This document shows positions 1 through 8,488 of a stretch of 27,243 nt of DNA, one piece after another (position 1 is the first letter of the stretch; each line of letters opens with the position of its first letter). Position numbers and translations under genes: made by a program. The stretch spans positions 1 through 27,243 of the forward strand of contig JAILFF010000086.1 in the NCBI GenBank assembly GCA_024697705.1. The letters are read 5' to 3'. The DNA comes from Ruminococcus sp. Its GTDB lineage: Bacteria > Bacillota > Clostridia > Oscillospirales > Ruminococcaceae. Below the pieces are notes generated by a model. That model was not told the DNA's origin. It saw only the letters and a list, made by a program, of their open reading frames with translations, and did not search any database.

Positions 1-11
1 ATAGACGGATT

Positions 12-18
12 CCTCCTT
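12..18 (-). promoter_or_regulatory. Ribosome binding site of a gene off the left edge
   Basis: On the minus strand this reads AAGGAGG, a full Shine-Dalgarno, and the remaining bases to the window edge contain no start codon at ideal spacing. With the promoter at 90-118 it implies a minus-strand gene whose start codon lies just outside the window. The product cannot be seen. Confidence 0.6.
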
Positions 19-89
19 AAATATATAACTATTTTAAATTATATAACAATTCTGATGTGCCGTTTTTGTTTGATATTTGAACTAAAAAT

Positions 90-118
90 ATTATACCAAC
101 GTTTAATAAATTTGTCAA
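90..118 (-). promoter_or_regulatory. Consensus sigma-A promoter facing the left edge
   Basis: On the minus strand there is TTGACA (113-118), a 17-base spacer and TATAAT (90-95), a perfect match to the vegetative consensus. Transcription would start near 83 and run off the left edge through the AAGGAGG at 12-18, leaving a leader of roughly 80 bases. I see no riboswitch-like fold in that short AT-rich leader. Confidence 0.8.
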
Positions 119-272
119 TGGATTTTTCAGACATGACCTGCACGATTCGGACATTTTTACAAATTTTTTTGCGAAATACTGTTTTCTTGAATAATGCGGA
201 TAATGATAATTCGGCTGAGCGCGAATCTCAATTCTTAACTTATTCAAATTTCAGTATTAAAATATGAGCTAT
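119..272. other. AT-rich intergenic stretch, no gene seen
   Basis: Between the promoter at 90-118 and the hairpin at 273-309 I see no convincing coding sequence. The short open frames here have no ribosome binding site and no recognisable composition. Together with the promoter and leader it makes the gene-free left 328 bases. Confidence 0.6.
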
Positions 273-309
273 GAGCGCCTCCGATGATAAATATTCATCG
301 GAGGCGCTC
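273..309 (-). terminator. Long perfect hairpin after the vWA gene
   Basis: A 15-bp perfect stem (273-287 with 295-309) closes a 7-base loop, 19 bases beyond the stop of the vWA-protein gene. On the minus strand it is followed only by a loose T-rich stretch, so it is a strong hairpin with a weak U tract. The most likely role is transcription termination or 3'-end protection of the upstream mRNA. Confidence 0.65.
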
Positions 310-328
310 GGGCAGCCTTTATGATATT

Positions 329-2101
329 TTATGAATTGATGTATTTCTCGAAAACACCGGCATAAGCGATTAAATTTTTCTTGGCGTCATCATTTACAGC
401 GTTAAGACAGTCGATAAGCATGATGCCGAGTTTTTCCTTTGTCAGCACACCCTTGTATTTCGAGTCCGACATATCAAGTCCGAACGCCGCGAGAACAGCC
501 GCGATCTCCGCGTTGCTGCCGCCCGAAATATCGTTCGCTTTAATTACCTCAAGCTGTTCCGTGTTGATGTCTTCGGGCGTTTTGAAACGAATCGTCACAG
601 CTGCAAATTCATCCGAAATATTTTTGCTTTCGGTCTTTGTGTACCGAGAACCTGCCTCAGAACCGTCCGAGCCGTTATCGGTATTTCTGCGCGTAAACTC
701 GATAAGCGCCGCCGAGATCTGCCCCGAACCGAACCCATCAACTGCTTTTTCGGTATCGTCGAAATCCTGCCTTGTGAGTTTGCGGGCATTGTAGCCGATA
801 AGCCGATAGCCGCTGACATATTCGGGATTCATCTCTACCTTGATCTTTACGTCCTTTGCTATGCTGTAAACGGTCGCGTCGAACTGCTTGAAAAGCCGCT
901 CCCTGATATCCTCGGGTGAGCCGACAAAGCAGTAATTTCCGTTGCCGTTGCGGGAAAGCGCTTCCATGTGGTTGTCCTTGAAATTTCTCATGCCGTAGCC
1001 CACGACGGAAAGATATATCCCGCTCTTTTTCTTCTCCTTGATGAAATTCGCAAGACCGCCCTCCGAGCTTATCCCGAAATTGAAATCGCCGTCGGTGAAG
1101 ATAAATATTCGGTTATTGGCGCTGTTGTCCTTAAATTCCGAAAGCATATCGTAGGCATTGGTAAGTCCTTCGCTGCCGTAGGTGCAGCCGTTGTCAAAAT
1201 GGATATTAAGGACGGCGTCTATACATTTGTCCGTATCGGTGCATTTCAGGTTGCGGATGATGGTCTTTGTGTTGTTTGAATACGTTATCACCGACATGGT
1301 ATCGTCTTTGCCGAGCTTTGAAACGAGCGACATTATCGCCATTTGTTCGAGCACCACTTCGTCCTGCATACTTCCCGAAACATCGACAAGGAACACGAGG
1401 TGATTCGGCTTTTTGTCGGTGGTCTCGGCACCCTTGATGCCGACGAACAGCAGCTCCGCGCCATTGCTCCAGGGGCAGGGGATAGTCTGCGCGGAGACGG
1501 CGAAGGTCTTGTCTTTCGGCGCTGATATATCATAATCAAAGCTGTTTATCATCTCTTCGGCGCGGACAAAGGACGAGTCTATCTTTCTGCCGCGTTTTAC
1601 GGAGTTTCTCACATACGACCAGGAGGCGTTGTTCACGTTTGCCGAAAAGATCACTTCCGTATCGGTCATGGGATCCATTTCGGGAAGATCGTCCGCCGCG
1701 TGAGTTTCGGCGGTATTGAATTCGGGAGCCTCCATACCGTCTTCGGCGCACTCGTCCGCTTCGGCGAAGGGAGCGCTCGGCGCAGCCATGCAGTATGATA
1801 CCGACGCTCTTGCTGAAGTGTTGTTCATACTCATACCCATCATGGGAGCCGAGCTTTTTGCTTTCCTCATACCCGACGCAGTAGAGCCTGCACCGCCGAA
1901 AAAACGGTTCATAAAGCCTGTCTCTCTCTGAGGATAAAAGCTCCAGTTCTCGTTGTAAGGCGTTTTTTCATCAGGCTGAACAGTGTAATTGAACACTTTC
2001 TTTTGGAGACGTTCAGCCTGTTTCTCGGAAAAACCGAGCGAGAGATAAAAGCTTTTCAGCTCAGCAAATTGCTTTTGGTTCATGAAAATAGTTTCCGACA
2101 T
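329..2101 (-). CDS. YfbK-type von Willebrand factor A domain protein
   Basis: A 590-residue protein, start fixed by AAGGAGG ten bases before ATG. Residues about 150-225 match the domain that precedes the vWA domain in YfbK-like proteins (NNASWSYVRN, then RAEEMINSFDYD, then CPWSNGAELL). The vWA domain follows with an intact MIDAS metal site: DVSGS at 240-244, a conserved Thr near 307 and FTDGD at 335-339. The C-terminal third resembles the DUF3520-type tail. YfbK relatives are often lipoproteins, but no signal peptide or lipobox is visible here. Residues 1-60 look helical and cytoplasmic, and residues 70-140 are low-complexity, rich in Ala, Ser, Met and Asp/Glu. The cellular role of this family is not established; metal-dependent protein binding is the safe inference. 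It has its own promoter (2138-2166) and hairpin (273-309), so it is probably monocistronic. Confidence 0.88.
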   Translation of the reverse strand: MSETIFMNQKQFAELKSFYLSLGFSEKQAERLQKKVFNYTVQPDEKTPYNENWSFYPQRETGFMNRFFGGAGSTASGMRKAKSSAPMMGMSMNNTSARASVSYCMAAPSAPFAEADECAEDGMEAPEFNTAETHAADDLPEMDPMTDTEVIFSANVNNASWSYVRNSVKRGRKIDSSFVRAEEMINSFDYDISAPKDKTFAVSAQTIPCPWSNGAELLFVGIKGAETTDKKPNHLVFLVDVSGSMQDEVVLEQMAIMSLVSKLGKDDTMSVITYSNNTKTIIRNLKCTDTDKCIDAVLNIHFDNGCTYGSEGLTNAYDMLSEFKDNSANNRIFIFTDGDFNFGISSEGGLANFIKEKKKSGIYLSVVGYGMRNFKDNHMEALSRNGNGNYCFVGSPEDIRERLFKQFDATVYSIAKDVKIKVEMNPEYVSGYRLIGYNARKLTRQDFDDTEKAVDGFGSGQISAALIEFTRRNTDNGSDGSEAGSRYTKTESKNISDEFAAVTIRFKTPEDINTEQLEVIKANDISGGSNAEIAAVLAAFGLDMSDSKYKGVLTKEKLGIMLIDCLNAVNDDAKKNLIAYAGVFEKYINS

Positions 2102-2137
2102 TTGTTGTTCCTCCTTGTTTTGAAATGGTACAATAAA

Positions 2138-2166
2138 ATTATAACATAAACATTTCCAAAATGCAA
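2138..2166 (-). promoter_or_regulatory. Promoter of the vWA-protein gene
   Basis: On the minus strand TTGCAT (2161-2166), exactly 17 bases, then TATAAT (2138-2143). The -10 box is perfect and the -35 box has four of six consensus bases. The start point would fall about 30 bases before the ATG at 2101, leaving a short leader that carries the Shine-Dalgarno. Confidence 0.75.
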
Positions 2167-2210
2167 CCTGTTTTCACAGAAAAATTATGTAATTTGCCAA
2201 AAGCTGTCAC

Positions 2211-2245
2211 AAAAAAAGCCGGAGAACTATAGTTTAGTCCTCCGG
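2211..2245 (-). terminator. Rho-independent terminator after the DUF3267-type gene
   Basis: On the minus strand CCGGAG (from 2245) pairs with CTCCGG (to 2219) around an AT-rich loop containing its own small palindrome, followed directly by seven T (2217-2211). It lies 10 bases beyond the stop of the gene at 2256-2819 and separates that operon from the vWA gene. Confidence 0.85.
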
Positions 2246-2255
2246 TTTGGGTCAT

Positions 2256-2819
2256 TCAGTCTTGTTTGTACCAATAGGTATGTATTCCGTTGCAGTACAC
2301 CTTTGCGCCGTTCGGAACTTCCGTAAGCGCGTGTATCACATTAAGATAATCTCCCGCGCCTGCCGAAAGTGCCATCGCGCCGAGTGTGCCAAGTGTATTG
2401 AGAGTCGGAAAGATCATGAAAATAACAAAAGGTATCAGTCCGAAAACTATGTTCGGGCAAAGTGACATTAATATAAATCTTGTTTTGGACATATCCTCCG
2501 TGCCGTAAACAAAAAGCATGAATTTGGAAAGATTGGTGTACATCGTAACGTCTTCTTTGAAGCAAATGGCGTGAAGAAACTCGTGCGGAACCATACTTAA
2601 AAAGAACAGAACAGTACCCAAAAACGTCATTTTATATGCTGTGCCTCTGACAAAAAGCAGTACCATAAAGAAAAAGAAGACAATTAATGCTAAGATGTTC
2701 ATTTTGATCGCCATTTTGTTCATACTTTCGGGTTCCTTGAACATCACACTGTTTTCGGGATCGGGCTTTCTTATGAGCTGTGATTCGTCGGTGTATTTTC
2801 CTCCATAGTGGAATTTCAT
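2256..2819 (-). CDS. DUF3267-family putative membrane zinc metalloprotease
   Basis: A 187-residue integral membrane protein with an AAGGAGG site 8 bases before ATG. Hydrophobic segments lie near residues 40-60, 63-80, 112-136 and 140-155. The zinc-protease signature HEFLH is at 79-83, inside or beside the second segment, and a GDYLNVIHAL stretch near 156-165 offers the downstream Asp expected as a further ligand. This layout (HExxH in a membrane helix, later Asp, four helices) is that of the DUF3267 putative zincins, which resemble site-2-type intramembrane proteases; substrates are unknown. It follows the DHHW/CE2 gene by 13 bases on the same strand, so it is likely the last gene of that transcript, ended by the terminator at 2211-2245. 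Proteolysis of a membrane or surface protein is inference. Confidence 0.8.
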   Translation of the reverse strand: MKFHYGGKYTDESQLIRKPDPENSVMFKEPESMNKMAIKMNILALIVFFFFMVLLFVRGTAYKMTFLGTVLFFLSMVPHEFLHAICFKEDVTMYTNLSKFMLFVYGTEDMSKTRFILMSLCPNIVFGLIPFVIFMIFPTLNTLGTLGAMALSAGAGDYLNVIHALTEVPNGAKVYCNGIHTYWYKQD

Positions 2820-2832
2820 TTTCTTATCCTCC

Positions 2833-5016
2833 TTACCATTTCATAATGTTTCTTATTTCTGCCGCAAGTTTTTCGGCAGCCTTGTTATGGGTCATCTCCG
2901 TCGGGTGATAATCGGCTACCAGTCCGTCCGCGGGGAGTTGCTCGTCAAAAAGCATCGTGCCGATACTCTCGTCTCCGCTTTCCGACTTGTACTGCTGTAC
3001 AGCATTTTCAAGCGGCGCAAAGATACGCTGTCCCATTATCCCGACGGTACAGAGGATATATGCGTTCGGATAATGTGCGCGGACATTCTTTAAGAAGTTC
3101 ACATACTCTTCGGTGTAAAGAGCGCGGCGGCTCTCGTCGTTCTGACAATAGCTGTCGTCGTTTGTTCCGAGATTTATCACCACTATATCGGGCGTGAAGG
3201 AGGAAAAATCCCACGCCAGCGACTGCGGTTTGCTTCCTCCGAAGCTGCCGTAGGAGAATCCGGTGCTTTCGTAATATTCGGGAATGGTCTGATCGGGTCG
3301 GCGGTCGCTTTCGGTGTATCCCGAAATAATGCCGTACCCGCTTATAGAAAACATACTGTAATCCGCTCCGAGAAGCTCTGCGGTCTTGTAAGCATATGCA
3401 CGGGTAACGTCCTCCGTTGAGGTATGGAAATGATGCAGGGGGTCTTCGTCGTCAACTCCGTAGCCGCAGGTGATCGAGTCTCCGATAAACTCTATCCTCT
3501 TATCGGAGGGTGCTGCGGGCGAGACGATTGCTTCATCGTCGGTGCTGATCGCCCTGATGCCGCAGCATGACATGGCACATTCCGAGAGCTTGATTATCTT
3601 CACGTTCGCGGAGATCGGTTCCTCCGAATCGAAAACCGTCACGGTCTTTTCGGAAGAGTCGATCAGCGTGTCGGCGATGCGCTTGCCGTCGGCAAATACC
3701 GCAACTCGGGCAGCGTTGTCAAGGTTTGCGGGAGTTGCCGTTTCATCGCCCGCAAAAGTGACTTCGAGCTTTTTGCCCGTAAAGGAAAACTCCGCGCCCG
3801 TTCCCGAAAGCGCCGACCACAGCACACCGTCTTCGGAAGTGTAAGTCCTTCCGATTTTCTTTATGCTGTTGTCGTTTAAAACGTTTTTCATATAATGACC
3901 TCCGTTGTTTTTGGTGTTGATACGTTCAAGCCCGTTCTTATCACAGAAGGATTCGATATCACAGAGAATAAGCGTCTGGTCGAAGCGAGAAGGCTCGATA
4001 TAGTCACAGATCGTTTCGTCGGCGTTAAGCTCGAAAGGATTTATCAGCGTTATCTCCGAATAATGCGGTGCGAGAAACGGAAGAAAACAGCTTGCATAAT
4101 CGGAGCCTATCAGCAGCAGACGGGGAGCCTCCTCCGAAGCCGTTCTGACAGTCGCGGTCTTATAATGCGCCGTTCCGAGAAAATAAGCGTATTTGTCATC
4201 GGAGCGCAGACCGTTTTTGCTGTAAACGGAGCTTCGCGTGTCGATGATGCCGTTCGTCCGAAGTACGGTGCAGGACTTGACGTAGCTGCCGAATTTGCAG
4301 CGGTAAACGTTTATCGTATCGGGAGCCGTATCAAATATGCCGCTCATTTCGGCAAGCTCGCCGCGATATTCGGTATTGGTATAGTCAACGTCGTAATTGG
4401 AAAGAGTATACGGCGCAAAGCCAAGCCTCGATATGCTTGCGGCGTAGGCGTTGTACGCTCCCTGCGAGGTCCATCGGTCCGATGTTCGGAAATAGATGTA
4501 GTCGTCGCGGGCGGAATAAAGCGCTCCCCAGACGTCAAGAGGCGTAACGTCGCTGTCTATCCTGTAATAGATGTCGTCAATAAGCTTTTGCTGGTCGGCG
4601 GCTTCGGAGGGCAGCGGCAGTCTTCCGCGATATATTCCCGATGCCGATGGTATCAGCATCATATAAACAGGCATACCGAGCCTGTCGCGGTGGAACGTAT
4701 TCACGGCGTTGATGGAGCTTTGGGTACACGAAGTGTTTTTTTCTCCGAAAAGCTTTATAAGCCTGTCTCCGCTGCGCTCGAAATAGATACCGAATATCTC
4801 CTCCTGCCCCATGATTCGCGATGTCCTCGAATAAAGCTCGTTCCAGCTTCGCCGAACGGGAAAGCCCTCCGATATTATTTCGCCGACCGCTTCGTCGGGA
4901 TCGTCGGAAAACTTAACGTCCGAAGGGATACCGTTTCTTATGAAGGCAGTGCAGCCCAGCAGAAGGATCATCACGAAAAAAAGCACTATTGTTACGTTAT
5001 CGACGAATTTTTTCAA
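2833..5016 (-). CDS. DHHW-like domain fused to a CE2-type SGNH acetylesterase
   Basis: A 727-residue surface protein starting at TTG, with GGAGGG 8 bases upstream. Residues 7-24 form a membrane anchor. Residues about 40-350 resemble the DHHW/AlgJ-like partner of MBOAT acyltransferases: an acidic Tyr-rich strand leads into DRWTSQGAY (180-188), where the family has DHHW, and IGSDYASCFLPFLAPHY (303-319) sits where the family has a Ser motif of the GDSY kind. Both signature sites are therefore altered. Residues about 385-500 look like the jelly-roll domain of carbohydrate esterase family 2. Residues 507-727 are an SGNH hydrolase with GDSITCGYG (Ser514), GTND (617-620) and a DYHP Asp-His pair (702, 704), all intact. 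The MBOAT gene lies 27 bases upstream. Likely removes or handles acetyl groups on a surface glycan; the N-terminal domain may only dock the MBOAT partner. Confidence 0.8.
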   Translation of the reverse strand: MKKFVDNVTIVLFFVMILLLGCTAFIRNGIPSDVKFSDDPDEAVGEIISEGFPVRRSWNELYSRTSRIMGQEEIFGIYFERSGDRLIKLFGEKNTSCTQSSINAVNTFHRDRLGMPVYMMLIPSASGIYRGRLPLPSEAADQQKLIDDIYYRIDSDVTPLDVWGALYSARDDYIYFRTSDRWTSQGAYNAYAASISRLGFAPYTLSNYDVDYTNTEYRGELAEMSGIFDTAPDTINVYRCKFGSYVKSCTVLRTNGIIDTRSSVYSKNGLRSDDKYAYFLGTAHYKTATVRTASEEAPRLLLIGSDYASCFLPFLAPHYSEITLINPFELNADETICDYIEPSRFDQTLILCDIESFCDKNGLERINTKNNGGHYMKNVLNDNSIKKIGRTYTSEDGVLWSALSGTGAEFSFTGKKLEVTFAGDETATPANLDNAARVAVFADGKRIADTLIDSSEKTVTVFDSEEPISANVKIIKLSECAMSCCGIRAISTDDEAIVSPAAPSDKRIEFIGDSITCGYGVDDEDPLHHFHTSTEDVTRAYAYKTAELLGADYSMFSISGYGIISGYTESDRRPDQTIPEYYESTGFSYGSFGGSKPQSLAWDFSSFTPDIVVINLGTNDDSYCQNDESRRALYTEEYVNFLKNVRAHYPNAYILCTVGIMGQRIFAPLENAVQQYKSESGDESIGTMLFDEQLPADGLVADYHPTEMTHNKAAEKLAAEIRNIMKW

Positions 5017-5043
5017 AGCGGACAGCCCTCCTTCAAAAGCGGG

Positions 5044-6372
5044 TCAAGTGATATTCAGCATGAACGATATGCTGACAATGAAGATCAGCGTCTCGACGAC
5101 AGGTATCATCGCTTTGAGCCAGACGTAATTCAGACGGCGCACAAGCTGCGGCAGGAAAGCGCCCGAGATAAGCAGCCCGAAGGTAAGCGGTATCGCCGTT
5201 TCGTAAACCAGATGCTCCAAAAAAGTGTTCTCGGAACCGCTTGTCGAGCCGAAGATCTTAAGCGCCGAGAAGGGAAGCTGCATAAGCGCACAGACTGCTG
5301 CGGCAAGCAGCATCAGCAGTTTTGTGATTATGCCTTTAGCGAATTTGCCGAGCTGAACGCGGTTTGAGTAAAGTTCTGACTGAAAGGCGATAAGCCCCGC
5401 GACGGCAAGCCCCGTTACGAACATACCTGCCGAAAGCCCATACCACAGTGCCCCGATGCAAACCGCACAGATCAGAGCGGCGCCTTCTTTACCGTAACCT
5501 TTGATTATTGGCTTGCGGATATAGTCGTCAAGCCAATAGGCGAGCGGCTCGTTTATCTGCCTCAGCCGCTTTTTCATGTCGGAGGTGAAAAACGTTCTCC
5601 TCGACGCGGGACGTATATAGAAACCGAGCATACGCGAAACTCCGCTGCCCATGTGTATCATTCCCATAACGCCGACAGTGAACATGGTGTAGAACACGGG
5701 GACGAACAGCCAGCCCGTTCCTCCTCGAAGAGAATCGGGAGCCGAGATTATCTCGGTAAGTATCGTTTCAAGGCGGCGGGCGATGATAATATACTCCGCA
5801 AGCCCGAAGATATAGAGCCTTATCCCCGAAGCCATTTTTCTCGACGACATCTTCGGCGATTTGAAGCTTTCCTCGAAGCATTTGTATCTCATCACGGGAC
5901 CGAAGGATACGGCGGGGAAGAATCCCGCAAAGGCAGTGAGCGAGGAAAGGCTTGTCTGCGCGGCGCAGTTCCCCCGATAAACGTCAATGAGATATGAAAT
6001 GATATGGAGCGGTATCACTGCCCTCATGTACAGCACGGCGGGCGAAAGGACATGAGGCGCCGCCCCATCGTTTCCGCGGACGGTCAGCATGATAAAGATC
6101 AAAATACAGAGCAGGGCGTTCGCTCCGATCAGCTTTCTGCGAAGCGGTTCCTTTTCGGGAGAGCTGCGAAGATTATAGATGGTGATACCCGAAAAATAGG
6201 CGCATATCAAGGCTGTGAGAAATCCTATAAGCTCGTATTTTCCTGCCAGATACAGAAATATCAGATCTGCAATTGCAAGCGCTGTCGGTCTTTTTGCGGA
6301 AGGCAGCAGGGCATACAACCCGATAAAGACCGGCAGAAAAGCAAAAAGAAATTCGGGATCATATAAATGCAC
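5044..6372 (-). CDS. Divergent MBOAT-family membrane protein (AlgI/DltB-like)
   Basis: A 442-residue polytopic membrane protein with about ten hydrophobic segments. The start is GTG at 6372, the only start compatible with an in-frame stop just upstream. Family landmarks are visible: FPAVSFGPVMRY (151-162) where AlgI-like proteins have the FP-GP-R segment, YLIDVYRG (127-134), and a cytoplasmic stretch ending WLDDYIRKPI (280-289). AlgI and DltB carry two conserved histidines, one in a WHISLS-like motif and one in a WHG motif. Here the first region reads RLRQINEPLAYW and the second reads ALWYGLSAG (Tyr311, codon TAT at 5440-5442), so both are missing. The next gene on the same strand is the DHHW/CE2 fusion, the usual partner arrangement for O-acetylation of a surface polymer. 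It is either catalytically dead, a transporter-like remnant, or uses other residues. Confidence 0.78.
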   Translation of the reverse strand: MHLYDPEFLFAFLPVFIGLYALLPSAKRPTALAIADLIFLYLAGKYELIGFLTALICAYFSGITIYNLRSSPEKEPLRRKLIGANALLCILIFIMLTVRGNDGAAPHVLSPAVLYMRAVIPLHIISYLIDVYRGNCAAQTSLSSLTAFAGFFPAVSFGPVMRYKCFEESFKSPKMSSRKMASGIRLYIFGLAEYIIIARRLETILTEIISAPDSLRGGTGWLFVPVFYTMFTVGVMGMIHMGSGVSRMLGFYIRPASRRTFFTSDMKKRLRQINEPLAYWLDDYIRKPIIKGYGKEGAALICAVCIGALWYGLSAGMFVTGLAVAGLIAFQSELYSNRVQLGKFAKGIITKLLMLLAAAVCALMQLPFSALKIFGSTSGSENTFLEHLVYETAIPLTFGLLISGAFLPQLVRRLNYVWLKAMIPVVETLIFIVSISFMLNIT

Positions 6373-6406
6373 CTTTTTTCACCGCCGTTCTATGTAAATT
6401 ACAGGC

Positions 6407-7006
6407 TTACAGACTGCCGAGAATATCCTCAAGCTGTTCGCGGGTATACATCGTGTTCAGCAGATCGAGAAGCGCCTTCGGAGAAAGCCCTTTTGGGATA
6501 CCGAGCTTTTCCTCAAGCTGTTCTCTTTTTACCGAAGAATCCGGGCAGCCCGAAAGCCCGTAAAGATAGAGCTCGTTTTTGGTAAGCGGTCTGTCGTTTG
6601 ACGGACGGCTGTCCTTTGCTTCAAATTTGGCAAGCAGCTGCCGCAGCGTGTCGGCAGGGATACCCTCAACACCGAGCGTACCCTCTTTTGACGGAGCGGT
6701 CTTGCGGCGTTCCTTGCCCTTTATCTGCGGAATGTGAACGCTTGCCACCCTGTCGTGAAGCTCCTTCGGAAGGATATTTTTTATAAAACCGCGTATCTGC
6801 CTTCCTGCGGCGTCGGAATCAGTAAGCACGATAAGCCCCTGTTTTTCGGCATAGAATTTTATCAGCCGCCGAAGCTCCTTGTCGTTATAGATGCCGAATC
6901 CGTTGGTGACGATTATCACCGCGTCAACCAGTCCCGACAGCTTTATTTTATCGTATCTGCCCTCAACGACTACTGCGCGTGAGAGCCTGATCTTTTCCTT
7001 ACTCAT
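6407..7006 (-). CDS. rnmV: Ribonuclease M5 (5S rRNA maturation)
   Basis: A 199-residue protein, about the usual length for this Firmicute enzyme. RNase M5 matures 5S rRNA by cutting both strands of the precursor stem with the help of ribosomal protein L18. The TOPRIM domain fills residues 8-110: the catalytic Glu is in VVEGRYDK (Glu15) and the metal-binding Asp pair in LTDSDAAGR (Asp63, Asp65). Residues 125-199 match the DUF4093 tail of clostridial members (an NELYLYGLSG strand, then short helices). It begins 14 bases after holA stops, with no clear Shine-Dalgarno, which suggests translational coupling to holA. No 5S rRNA gene lies in the window. Confidence 0.92.
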   Translation of the reverse strand: MSKEKIRLSRAVVVEGRYDKIKLSGLVDAVIIVTNGFGIYNDKELRRLIKFYAEKQGLIVLTDSDAAGRQIRGFIKNILPKELHDRVASVHIPQIKGKERRKTAPSKEGTLGVEGIPADTLRQLLAKFEAKDSRPSNDRPLTKNELYLYGLSGCPDSSVKREQLEEKLGIPKGLSPKALLDLLNTMYTREQLEDILGSL

Positions 7007-7020
7007 AATAATTCGTTATG

Positions 7021-8070
7021 TCAAGACATAGCGTTAGCGGCAAACTGCTCGACCGCCAAAAACTTTGCCTGCTCCGTCATGGAAACGGTTTTGAGCTTCA
7101 GTTCGAGATCGCACAGCAGCTTTATAGTATGCCTAAGTCTTGAAAGATTCAACGACATACACTCGTTATAGGCGTTTCTTATAGCGAAATCACGGTTTTT
7201 GGGATAGCCGAAATCTTCCGCACAGTCCTGCCAGTTACGTCCCGACGATCGGCAGAGCCTTGCGCGGTAAATATCCGTCAGCGACATACCGATTATGGCA
7301 AGCACCTGCGTTGATTCGTAATTCTGCGATTTAAGCTCGCCCAACCTCTGAAAAACAAAAAGCGCGTTCCCTGCGAGAATGTTCTTCGCAAGACTGAACC
7401 CGTCGGTTTCGATCTTCTTTATACAGAGCGCGTCTATCGCCTCGCGGGTGATCTCCTTGCCGTAAGCGTAGGCGGAGAGCTTGTCAAGCTCCTTGCTGAC
7501 ATGAGCCGTCTCGCAAAGGCATATCTGCGCCAGGTATTCGGCGTTCTGCTTGTTTATATGGCAGCCGCGCTTTTCGCAGGAGGTGACTATCGACCGCGCC
7601 GTCTCGGAAACGGTCTTGTAAGCAAATTCAACGACGTCGCCGTATTTGGCGCAGTTGTCGAAGAATCGTTTGTTCTTGTCGGTAAGACTCTTGCGGTTCT
7701 TGTACTGTTTTTCGCCGCCCGCTTCGATTATGAAAACCGTTGTGTCGGGGATATCGGCGATGATCTTTCGCAGAACGTCGCCCTGTGATTTCCCAAGCTG
7801 CTCCATATCGAGCCCCGTAAGTCTGACAACGACCCTTTCGGCAAACATGGGGAGCACCTGCATAGCCTCTTCGAGCGCCATAGCGTCAAGCTCGCGGGCG
7901 TCAAAGGTATGCAGGTTCATGACCTGTGCTTCCTTCGGGCAAAGCTTTGCCGTCAGTTTTTTTGCAAACGGTTCCAAGGCACCGATGTCCTTGCCGTAAA
8001 GCAGATAAAGGCGCTCGCAGATGCCCGCTTTTATCTTTTTGCCGCTTTCGGTAGGTGAAATATAAGCCAT
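7021..8070 (-). CDS. holA: DNA polymerase III delta subunit (clamp loader)
   Basis: A 349-residue protein of normal length for HolA. The delta subunit is the clamp-opening wrench of the clamp loader. The N-terminal domain opens with ICERLYLLYGKDIGALEPF (18-36), the degenerate nucleotide-site region typical of delta, and continues with VLPMFAERVVVRLTGLD. The middle has KYGDVVEFAYKT and CLCETAHVSKELDKLSAYA, and the C-terminal helical domain has FQRLGELK and RLRHTIKLLCDLELKLKT, all recognisable family stretches. The start is chosen because a run of seven G (AGGGGGGG) sits 6 bases before the ATG. It is followed by rnmV and preceded by the HIT gene in the same leftward operon. Confidence 0.92.
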   Translation of the reverse strand: MAYISPTESGKKIKAGICERLYLLYGKDIGALEPFAKKLTAKLCPKEAQVMNLHTFDARELDAMALEEAMQVLPMFAERVVVRLTGLDMEQLGKSQGDVLRKIIADIPDTTVFIIEAGGEKQYKNRKSLTDKNKRFFDNCAKYGDVVEFAYKTVSETARSIVTSCEKRGCHINKQNAEYLAQICLCETAHVSKELDKLSAYAYGKEITREAIDALCIKKIETDGFSLAKNILAGNALFVFQRLGELKSQNYESTQVLAIIGMSLTDIYRARLCRSSGRNWQDCAEDFGYPKNRDFAIRNAYNECMSLNLSRLRHTIKLLCDLELKLKTVSMTEQAKFLAVEQFAANAMS

Positions 8071-8117
8071 GAGTTACCCCCCCTGTTTGTGAAAAGTGTT
8101 TTGTTTCAGCCGAAAGA

Positions 8118-8462
8118 TCAGCCAGCAGGCCAAGCAAAAGCGCGACCCGCAAGGATATGGAAATGCAGGTGGAACACGCTCTGTCCCGCGCTTTCACCGC
8201 AGTTTGTCACAACGCGGAAGCCGTCCTTAAACTCGTCATGCTCCGCCGCGAGCTTTGCCGCTACCTCGTAGATGTGCTCGATAACGGCGCTGTTTTCGGG
8301 AGTAACGTCCTTAAGGCTCGCGATATGCTCCTTCGGGATAGCCAGCCAGTGAACGGGAGCCGTCGGCGCGATGTCGGCGAAAATAAAGATCTTGTCGTCC
8401 TCATAGATCTTTGTCGAGGGGATCTCCCCCGCGATGATTTTGCAGAATAAGCAGTCAGCCAT
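8118..8462 (-). CDS. HIT-family (HinT-like) purine nucleotide hydrolase
   Basis: A 114-residue protein. The ATG at 8460-8462 is chosen because GGAGGT lies 7 bases before it. The protein starts in the manner of bacterial HinT (CLFCKIIAGEIPS), with Cys4 and Cys7 as a possible zinc pair, then EDDKIFIFADIAPTAPVHWLAIPKEH. The histidine triad is HLHFH at 98-102 within QSVFHLHFHILAGR. HinT proteins hydrolyse adenosine phosphoramidates and aminoacyl-AMP; being two genes from alaS, removal of stray alanyl-AMP is an attractive but unproven link. The C-terminus ends RAFAWPAG, slightly short of some relatives but past the active site. It lies 26 bases after the GrpB-like gene and 47 before holA. Confidence 0.92.
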   Translation of the reverse strand: MADCLFCKIIAGEIPSTKIYEDDKIFIFADIAPTAPVHWLAIPKEHIASLKDVTPENSAVIEHIYEVAAKLAAEHDEFKDGFRVVTNCGESAGQSVFHLHFHILAGRAFAWPAG

Positions 8463-8488
8463 TTTTCTTACCTCCAATTATTAAAATG

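Noticed and set aside
3895..5367. A 490-codon plus-strand open frame antisense to the DHHW/CE2 and MBOAT genes
   Set aside because: Long antisense frames are common in GC-richer DNA; no ribosome site, arginine-rich nonsense composition, and both minus-strand genes are clearly real.
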